A stretch of 64,000 bases of DNA from JBEKYD01 sp052148435 (GTDB lineage Bacteria; Acidobacteriota; Terriglobia; Bryobacterales; Bryobacteraceae). The notes beneath the pieces are model-generated. The model searched no databases. It was not told where the DNA came from and was given only the letters and a program-made list of their open reading frames with translations. Shown one piece after another: positions 58,508-64,000 of this stretch. Position 1 is the first letter of the stretch. The number at the start of each line of letters is the position of its first letter. A program made the position numbers and the translations under genes. Location of the stretch: positions 1-64,000 of the forward strand of contig JBKQIF010000097.1 of NCBI GenBank assembly GCA_052148435.1, given 5' to 3'.

Positions 58508-58726
58508 ATGAAGTATCGCGTTTATTTGGAACCAGACGAGGACGGGGTGTTTGTGGCAACGTGTCCAGCTCTACCCGGATGGGTTTCCCAGGGCCGAACC
58601 CGGGTGGAAGAACAACCGGGAACATCCGCGAGGCAATCGAAGGTTACTTGAAGAGCCTCCGGAAGCATGGCGATTCATTGCCTCCCCATTCTCGAAGAGG
58701 TCATTGAGGTCGCCGGCGGATGTTAA
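58508..58726 (+). pseudogene. hicB antitoxin with two frameshifts
   Basis: ATG at 58508 opens MKYRVYLEPDEDGVFVATCP with ALPGWVSQGRTRVEE, the start of a HicB antitoxin. The continuation NIREAIEGYLKSLRKHGDSL lies in another frame (from 58621), and the end PILEEVIEVAGG in a third (from 58685). Two frame changes (about 58610 and 58685) break the protein. If they are not assembly errors, the antitoxin is lost. Confidence 0.8.
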
Positions 58727-58733
58727 GCTGCCG

Positions 58734-58943
58734 GTGGTTTCCGGTGGCGACGCAGTCACGGCGTGCAGAAAAGTCGGATACGAATTCGATGAGCAGCACG
58801 GCAGCCACATCATCCTTCGACATGCCGACCCTCCGCACAGACGCCCCTCCGTTCCAAACCATAAAGAACTTGCCAAAAGGACTCTTCGGGCGTTGATTCG
58901 AGAGGCCGGGCTTACGGTGGAAGAGTTCGCGGGTTTGCTTTAA
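58734..58943 (+). CDS. HicA-like toxin remnant with uncertain start
   Basis: About 69 residues from a GTG at 58734. The HicA pattern GDAVTACRKVGYEFDEQHGS then HIILRH (catalytic His) and ELAKRTLRALIREAGLTVEE is intact. The usual start would be about four codons earlier, where the codon is GTT and an ATG (58720) is out of frame. The gene may be silent or start at GTG. A live HicA without HicB would be harmful, so silence is more likely. Confidence 0.6.
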   Translation: MVSGGDAVTACRKVGYEFDEQHGSHIILRHADPPHRRPSVPNHKELAKRTLRALIREAGLTVEEFAGLL

Positions 58944-59021
58944 CATCCCGCCCCGTACGAGCGCGGCTTGGCCTACAGCGCGCTGGAGTAGAGTTCGAAT
59001 CCCGCCTCGAGTTTTGATAAT

Positions 59022-59049
59022 TGGCTCCCCGGACGGGATCCGAACCTGC
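59022..59049 (-). other. tRNA 3'-end-like fragment
   Basis: On the minus strand GCAGGTTCGGATCCCG continues to TCCGGGGAGCCA. It has a T-loop and an acceptor-like CCA end but no 5' half, and one mismatch in the T stem. A near copy is at 45379-45406. Confidence 0.45.
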
Positions 59050-59132
59050 CGCCGGCTGGCCGACCATTCCAAGGTCCGATTCGCAATTTTGTGGAATGCC
59101 GCGGATTGCGTCTAGAATAAGCAGAACCTGCC

Positions 59133-60407
59133 ATGAAACCTAGCCTTCTTGCCTTTTGCGCTCTCGCCGCTGCCGCCTGGGCCCAGCCCGGCAGCCACCC
59201 TACGGTGCTGCATGCCGCCCGCCTGGTGGATGTGGAGAACGGCAAGTTGATTGCCCCCGGGGAAGTGCTGGTGGAGGGCGACCGCATCGTGGAAGCCGGC
59301 GCCAACGTGCACCGGCCCGCTTCCGCCGAGGTGATCGATCTCGGCGACCGTACCCTCGTCCCCGGCCTGATCGACGCCCACGTGCATTTGTTTCTGCATC
59401 CCGGCGCCGAGGACCTCCAGACCGTGCAGGAATCGGTTGCGCAGCGCACCATCGGCGCCGTCCTGGCGGCGCGCGACGACTTGATGGGCGGTTTCACCGC
59501 CGAGCGCGACATGGGCACCGAGGGCGCCGGCTCGGCCGATACCGCCGTTCGCGACGCCATCAACCGCGGCCTGGTTCCCGGCCCTCGCCTGCGCATCAGC
59601 GGCAACGCCGTCGACATCCTGGGCGGCCACGAAGACGCCACCGGCTACAATCCCGCCCAACGCGTGCTCTCCAACGCCGACATCGCCAACAATGCGCTGG
59701 AGCTGGTCGCCGTCATCCGCCAGCAGTTCAAGGAAGGCTCGGATTTCGTCAAAATCTACGAAACCGGCCGTGACTCGGTGGTTGGCGGCAAGCTGCACAC
59801 GCCCTATCAATACACCGAAGCCGAATTGACTGCCGCGGTCCAGGAGGCCGCGCGCGTGGGCAAGCGCGTCGCCGTGCACGCCAGCGGCGAACCCGGCACG
59901 CTCTACGCCGCCCGCGCCGGAGTGGCCTCCATCGACCACGCCAACCAGCTCAGCGACGAAACCATGCGCATCATGCGCGAACGCGGCATCTTCGCCGTCC
60001 CCACCTTCGCCATTGTGACTTACTTCGCCGAACAGGCCGCCAACCCGCGCACCGCCCAGCGCGAACGCCAGGGTATCGCTCTTCACGCCGCCGAATTCCG
60101 CAAGCAACTCGCCGCCGGCGTACCCATGGCCATGGGCTCGGATGTCGGCCCCTTCCCGCACGGCACGCAAGGGCGCGAATTCGTGCTGATGGTGCAATAC
60201 GGCATGAGCCCGCTCGAAGCTCTCCGCGCCGGTACCATCAACGCCGCCAGGCTGCTGGGCTGGGAGGGGCAGATCGGCGTCCTCCACGCCGGTTACCTGG
60301 CCGACGTCGTGGCCGTGGCCGGCGACCCGCTGGCCGATATCGCCGCCCTCCAGAAAGTCGACTTCGTCATGAAAGGCGGAATGGTGTACAAGAGTCCGGG
60401 GAAATAA
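59133..60407 (+). CDS. Exported metal-dependent amidohydrolase
   Basis: 424 residues with a signal peptide (LLAFCALAAAAWAQ). Amidohydrolase core: GLIDAHVHLFLHP (two zinc His), FVKIYET (carbamylated Lys region), AVHASGEPGT and SIDHANQLS (His), GSDVGPFPHGTQ (catalytic Asp). The family cleaves amides such as Xaa-Pro or imide rings. Its first 95 bp including the leader are duplicated at 44621-44715. Single gene; gap with repeats follows. Confidence 0.93.
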   Translation: MKPSLLAFCALAAAAWAQPGSHPTVLHAARLVDVENGKLIAPGEVLVEGDRIVEAGANVHRPASAEVIDLGDRTLVPGLIDAHVHLFLHPGAEDLQTVQESVAQRTIGAVLAARDDLMGGFTAERDMGTEGAGSADTAVRDAINRGLVPGPRLRISGNAVDILGGHEDATGYNPAQRVLSNADIANNALELVAVIRQQFKEGSDFVKIYETGRDSVVGGKLHTPYQYTEAELTAAVQEAARVGKRVAVHASGEPGTLYAARAGVASIDHANQLSDETMRIMRERGIFAVPTFAIVTYFAEQAANPRTAQRERQGIALHAAEFRKQLAAGVPMAMGSDVGPFPHGTQGREFVLMVQYGMSPLEALRAGTINAARLLGWEGQIGVLHAGYLADVVAVAGDPLADIAALQKVDFVMKGGMVYKSPGK

Positions 60408-60492
60408 ACAAAGCTGTCAGCCGTCAGCGCTCGGCTCTCAGCCACTACCGGGGCGGCTCAACGCTGATTTCCGATCGCTGAAAGCTCCCCGC
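60408..60492. repeat. Intergenic TCAGC-rich repeat
   Basis: Repeated GTCAGC, CTCAGC and GCTGA words between the amidohydrolase and LptF-LptG genes. A similar stretch is at 5775-5825 and 8613-8665. I cannot define unit borders. Confidence 0.35.
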
Positions 60493-62895
60493 TCAGCTTC
60501 GCATGCGCAGCAGCAGGTACAGTCCGGCCAGTCCGAAGATCACGTCGGGCGAGAAGGCGGCCATGGTCGGCGGCAGCAGATTCGCGTCCCCGACTTTCTC
60601 GAACAGGATGCCCAGGCCGCGGTAAGAAACCCCGATCGCCAGGCTCTGGCCGATCCCCGCCATGGCCCCCCGGTTGCCCACCCGGAAACCGAACGGCACC
60701 GCGATCATCGCCATGATCAGCGCAAACAGCGGAGTGGCGAATTTCAGGTACAACTGGACCCGCTGCTTTCCCGTCGGATACCCTCGCTGCTCCAGGTCGC
60801 GGATCAGCCGCTCCAGTTGCAGGAAGGTCATCTGCTTTTCCTGCATTCCCTGAGGCAGAAAATAGTCGGGAGGCTCGCTCAGCTCCGGAAAAGTCGCCAC
60901 CTGAATCGGATCGTTTTCGCTGAACGGCATGAAGTGGTTGCAGGAGGTGTCCTCAAACGTGCAGGTCCAGCCGTTTTCGAACACCCAGGTCCGGATGGAC
61001 GGGTTCCAGGTCGCCCGCTGCGCGACGATTTCCCGCTGCAGCCGGAACGCGCCCGGCCGCGGGTCCAGCTCAAACACGTTCACCCCCAGCATCACGTGCG
61101 CCGAGGTGTCGAAGTAGCGGTAATAGTAAATCCGGTGCGCGCCATAACCCATGATCCACTTGCGGTCGGTGCGATAGTAGGTTTGGGTGGGCCGGTTCTT
61201 GATCACGTCCCGCAACGCGTCCTGCTTGAGGTTGGCCCCCGGCACGTAGTAGTGATCGAAAGCGAACAGGCCGCCGGAGAACAGCACCCCCGCCACCAGG
61301 ATCGGCATGGACAGGCGATACAAGCTCACACCGCAGGCGCGAAATGCGGTGATCTCGTTCTGCTTGCTGAGCACTCCCAACTGCACCAGCACCGCCACCA
61401 GAACGCCGAACGGAAAGAGTTCGTAGATCAACTCGGGCGTCAGGAAAAACAGGTAGGTGAACATCTTGCTGAGCGGGATCCGGTTCTTGACCATGTCGCC
61501 CATCAGATCGAAAAAGTTGTACACCAGGAGCATCGACACCAGGCTGGCCAGCATCACCGCCAGGTAAAACAGGAAGCTCGATAACAGGTACGTGTCCAGA
61601 ATCTGCGGCAGCAGCGGGAGCCGCCGCCGCATGGAACGCGGCTCCGCCCGGACTTCACTGCTCGCCGGCGCGTCCCCCTGCCCCGCCTCTTCCACCCGCT
61701 CGGCGCTGCGCTTCGGCCGGAACAGCCCCACCACGCGCCCGAAGGCTTCATTCAGCCAGCCCAACAGGTCGCGGTCGCCCGGCGATTCCATCCGGTAGAG
61801 AAAGATCACTCCCGCCAGGAAAAATGCCGCGTTGGGCAGCCACAGAGCCACCGGTACCGGCAGGGTATGCTGTTTGGCCACTCCGATCAACGCCAGCGAA
61901 GACAGGTTGTAGCAGAAGAATCCCAGGAACAGCGCAATCACGTACCCGGCCGATTTGCCGCCCTTGCGCGTGGCCACGCCCAGCGGAATCCCCACCAGCG
62001 CCAGCGTGATGCAGGCCACCGGCAGGGAAAAGCGTTTGTGCAGCTCGATCTGGACTTCGGTGTAGTCCGATCCATCGCGCGGATATCGCATCAGCTCGCG
62101 CGTGTTCATGGCGCTCGAGCGCAGCGTCTTCAGGTCGGGCGGCGAGGCGTCCAGCGCCTGCACGCCGTAGGGAGCGGAACTGTCGTTGGCGCGGCGGTCC
62201 TTGCCCATTTCGTGCTGGGTGTAATTTTCGAGAGTCAGCTCGATCCGGTTGTGGCGCGGGTCCGAGACCGCAATCGCCTCCCGCGCCAGCGTGATCATGG
62301 GCCCATCGGCCTTGTCGCGCATCCCGTTCTGACGCTGCTCCGGCGGCGTGATGTCGGCTACGAATACCCCTTTCCACTTATCCACCGACCCGGTAACTAC
62401 GTCGTCCACATAGAGAATTTTGTTGGGGAAGTTCTCGTTGAATACCCGCGACTCGATGGCCGCCGAAAGCTGCGTGGCCAGAATGTCGTTGAGGATGTGC
62501 GTGCTCTGGCGATACGCCAGCGGCGTCAGCCGCAACTCCGCATACGCCGCCAGGCCCATCCCCAGCGCCGCGAACGCCAGCACCGGCGCGATCACCGTGC
62601 GGCTGGAAACCCCGGCTGCGCGCATGGCCACAATTTCGCCATCCGCCGCCATCCGCCCCAGCCCGATCAGAATCCCCACCAGCACGCCGAACGGAATGGT
62701 CAGCGGCAGCACCGGCGGCAGCGTCCACCCCAGCAGCGCCAGCACCGTCCCCAGACCCACGTTGTTCGAGCTCACCAGGGCCGCGAACAGCTTATCCGCA
62801 TACTGTAGAAAGATGATAAACGTCGCCAGCAGGGTGCCCAGCAGCGCGCTGGTCACAACCTGGCGGAAGACGTATCGCCCCAGTAGACGGAACAC
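60493..62895 (-). CDS. Fused LptF-LptG lipopolysaccharide export permease
   Basis: 800 residues, about twice a single LptF or LptG. The N-terminal half (1 to about 365) starts RYVFRQVVTSALLGTLLATF and contains VSLP-type periplasmic domain sequence; a charged linker (about 365-410: FRPKRSAERVEEAGQG) follows; the second half starts PQILDTYLLSSFLFYLAVML with the same topology, six helices and a beta-jellyroll loop each. LptF and LptG normally form a heterodimer that extracts LPS for the LptB2 ATPase. One chain here supplies both. It is 5 bp downstream of the TldD/PmbA-like gene on the same strand. Confidence 0.9.
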   Translation of the reverse strand: MFRLLGRYVFRQVVTSALLGTLLATFIIFLQYADKLFAALVSSNNVGLGTVLALLGWTLPPVLPLTIPFGVLVGILIGLGRMAADGEIVAMRAAGVSSRTVIAPVLAFAALGMGLAAYAELRLTPLAYRQSTHILNDILATQLSAAIESRVFNENFPNKILYVDDVVTGSVDKWKGVFVADITPPEQRQNGMRDKADGPMITLAREAIAVSDPRHNRIELTLENYTQHEMGKDRRANDSSAPYGVQALDASPPDLKTLRSSAMNTRELMRYPRDGSDYTEVQIELHKRFSLPVACITLALVGIPLGVATRKGGKSAGYVIALFLGFFCYNLSSLALIGVAKQHTLPVPVALWLPNAAFFLAGVIFLYRMESPGDRDLLGWLNEAFGRVVGLFRPKRSAERVEEAGQGDAPASSEVRAEPRSMRRRLPLLPQILDTYLLSSFLFYLAVMLASLVSMLLVYNFFDLMGDMVKNRIPLSKMFTYLFFLTPELIYELFPFGVLVAVLVQLGVLSKQNEITAFRACGVSLYRLSMPILVAGVLFSGGLFAFDHYYVPGANLKQDALRDVIKNRPTQTYYRTDRKWIMGYGAHRIYYYRYFDTSAHVMLGVNVFELDPRPGAFRLQREIVAQRATWNPSIRTWVFENGWTCTFEDTSCNHFMPFSENDPIQVATFPELSEPPDYFLPQGMQEKQMTFLQLERLIRDLEQRGYPTGKQRVQLYLKFATPLFALIMAMIAVPFGFRVGNRGAMAGIGQSLAIGVSYRGLGILFEKVGDANLLPPTMAAFSPDVIFGLAGLYLLLRMRS

Positions 62896-62900
62896 GAGGC

Positions 62901-64000
62901 CTACTTCACCGGCTCCGGCGTAATCAACTCCGGCGCCGGCACCACCGGCAGCTTGGGCAGCTCTTCCTCAACCGGACGGAGCTCCAGATCGTCGATCAGC
63001 ACGGATGGCGCCACCACGCACGCTTCGATGGTGAACGAACCGGCGCCCAACACCGCCAGCGGCCCGCCGTTGTCCATATACTCGAAAACGTTGGCGTCGT
63101 CGCCCGCCGCCAGAATGTCCTTCAGCGAGCGCGCGTTCAATCCCTTGAACTCCACCCCGCGAATCAACTCCTCCCGCCCGTCCGGATACACCTTGTAGGT
63201 CAGCACCGGTGCACTCACCGGCTGCGCCATCCCCGAAGTCTCGCTCAACAGCCGCCGCACTTCGTCGAGCGGCGCCGAAGACGGAAAGTCCAGCTTCCGC
63301 ACCAGGATGCCGTACGGCTTGCCCCGTGCCTGAATCGCTTCGATCAGCTTGCGCTTCAACCCGCCCGCCGGGGACGCCTCGCTGGAGCGCACAAAGAGGT
63401 TGCCGATACCGGCTTCAGAAGCGCCGTAAGCCCCCGGCAGACGCCCGTGTCCGTTCGAGCCCGGCATGCCTTTCAAGGGCTGGCGCGTCAGCAGAAAAGT
63501 CTTCAAGACGCCCTTTTCGATCAGGCTGACCGGTTGCGCCGCGACCCCTTCCCGGTCCACTTCATAGGCGCCGAACAGCGGCCTGCCGCGCCATTGCTTC
63601 TGGGTGGGATCGTCCACCACATCGAACGACTCCGGCAGCACCCGCGATCCGACCCGCCCCTGGTACTCGCTGGCCAGAAATGCGCCGCCCCGCCCGCCCT
63701 CCGGCTTGCGCGCCAGAATCACATTACGACCCACCACCTCGGCCAACAACTGCGCCCCGGCGGTTCCCTCGAACAGCACCGGCCCGGTGTAATCTTCGCC
63801 CTTGGGCGCCGCCGCCAGCGCGGTTACGCGAGCCGCCAGTTCGCGCGCGCCCGCCATCAGCTCCGCCTCGCCCGGCATCCCGGCCGTTTCGAGGGCGTGA
63901 AAGCTGGCAAGATCCCGCACCGCCGACCCATCCGCGCTCTGCGCCATGGCGCGCATGCGAAGAAACGTTACGTCTTCCGGCATCCTCACCTCGGTGCCTT
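62901..64000 (-). CDS. TldD/PmbA-family protein, 5' end beyond window
   Basis: At least 366 residues; the N-terminus lies past position 64000, as the frame stays open to the edge. The part seen fits the C-terminal domain of TldD/PmbA metalloproteases: GPVLFEGTAGAQLLAEVVGR, GSRVLPESFDVVDDPTQKQW, GAYEVDREGVAAQPVSLIEK, GVLKTFLLTRQPLKG and GYGASEAGIGNLFV-like PGAYGASEAGIGN. The family acts on microcin and bottromycin-like peptides as a heterodimer. An exported form with an LptF-LptG partner is possible; the HExxxH part would be in the missing N-terminus. Ends in a Pro-rich tail (PVVPAPELITPEPVK). Confidence 0.8.
   Translation of the reverse strand, partial: GTEVRMPEDVTFLRMRAMAQSADGSAVRDLASFHALETAGMPGEAELMAGARELAARVTALAAAPKGEDYTGPVLFEGTAGAQLLAEVVGRNVILARKPEGGRGGAFLASEYQGRVGSRVLPESFDVVDDPTQKQWRGRPLFGAYEVDREGVAAQPVSLIEKGVLKTFLLTRQPLKGMPGSNGHGRLPGAYGASEAGIGNLFVRSSEASPAGGLKRKLIEAIQARGKPYGILVRKLDFPSSAPLDEVRRLLSETSGMAQPVSAPVLTYKVYPDGREELIRGVEFKGLNARSLKDILAAGDDANVFEYMDNGGPLAVLGAGSFTIEACVVAPSVLIDDLELRPVEEELPKLPVVPAPELITPEPVK

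Overview
The window reads as a chromosomal segment of a GC-rich acidobacterium, most like the Solibacter/Bryobacter group (Bryobacterales). This is inferred from gene content, not from a marker gene: large TonB-dependent receptors with carboxypeptidase-type N-terminal domains, several membrane-anchored Ser/Thr kinases, a DUF2961/GH172 enzyme, a fused LptF-LptG permease, many small toxin-antitoxin pairs, and short palindromic repeats in the intergenic gaps. I see no transposase, phage or CRISPR array.

Layout. 0.2-1 kb: a RHH/PIN toxin-antitoxin pair with an operator. 1.2-4 kb: an orphan nuoM and a secreted serine hydrolase. 4-5.8 kb: a small operon (membrane protein, winged-helix regulator, UppS-like prenyltransferase) behind a palindrome-covered promoter. 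6.5 kb: a lone selenocysteine tRNA. 7.6-12.5 kb: an M48 protease, then an envelope-stress operon (XRE regulator, NfeD-like protein, flotillin, PspA, PH-domain protein) ended by a large hairpin. 12.5-15.2 kb: a proline-rich glycine-zipper protein, dusB and rnhA. 15.2-19.3 kb: a sugar module (MFS symporter, FucU, DUF5054 hydrolase). 19.4-25.6 kb: a Cys/His-rich secreted protein, a TonB receptor, an OPT transporter and a translationally coupled HExxPGH protein.

25.8-32.7 kb is the most distinctive block: a membrane protease-FHA fusion, a zinc-ribbon FHA protein, a PP2C phosphatase and two tandem bitopic Ser/Thr kinases, all co-directional with gaps of 20 bases or less. The outer domain of the second kinase reappears in the 12.5 kb glycine-zipper protein and in a weaker form in a third kinase at 45.5 kb.

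32.9-40.7 kb holds a second TonB receptor, a GH172 enzyme, an alcohol dehydrogenase and phosphonoacetaldehyde hydrolase. 40.7-51 kb is accessory DNA: five small toxin-antitoxin-type modules (one decayed), dispersed repeats, a duplicated gene fragment and a tRNA-like fragment, around pgk, a kinase, a beta-propeller protein and a Tat-exported aldo-keto reductase. 51.4-55.5 kb is an argF-argG-argH-argR operon with an ARG box over the argF leader. 55.5-64 kb has a C-terminal processing protease, a MerR regulator, remnants of a histidine phosphatase and a HicBA pair, a secreted amidohydrolase, the LptF-LptG fusion and a TldD/PmbA-like gene cut by the window end.
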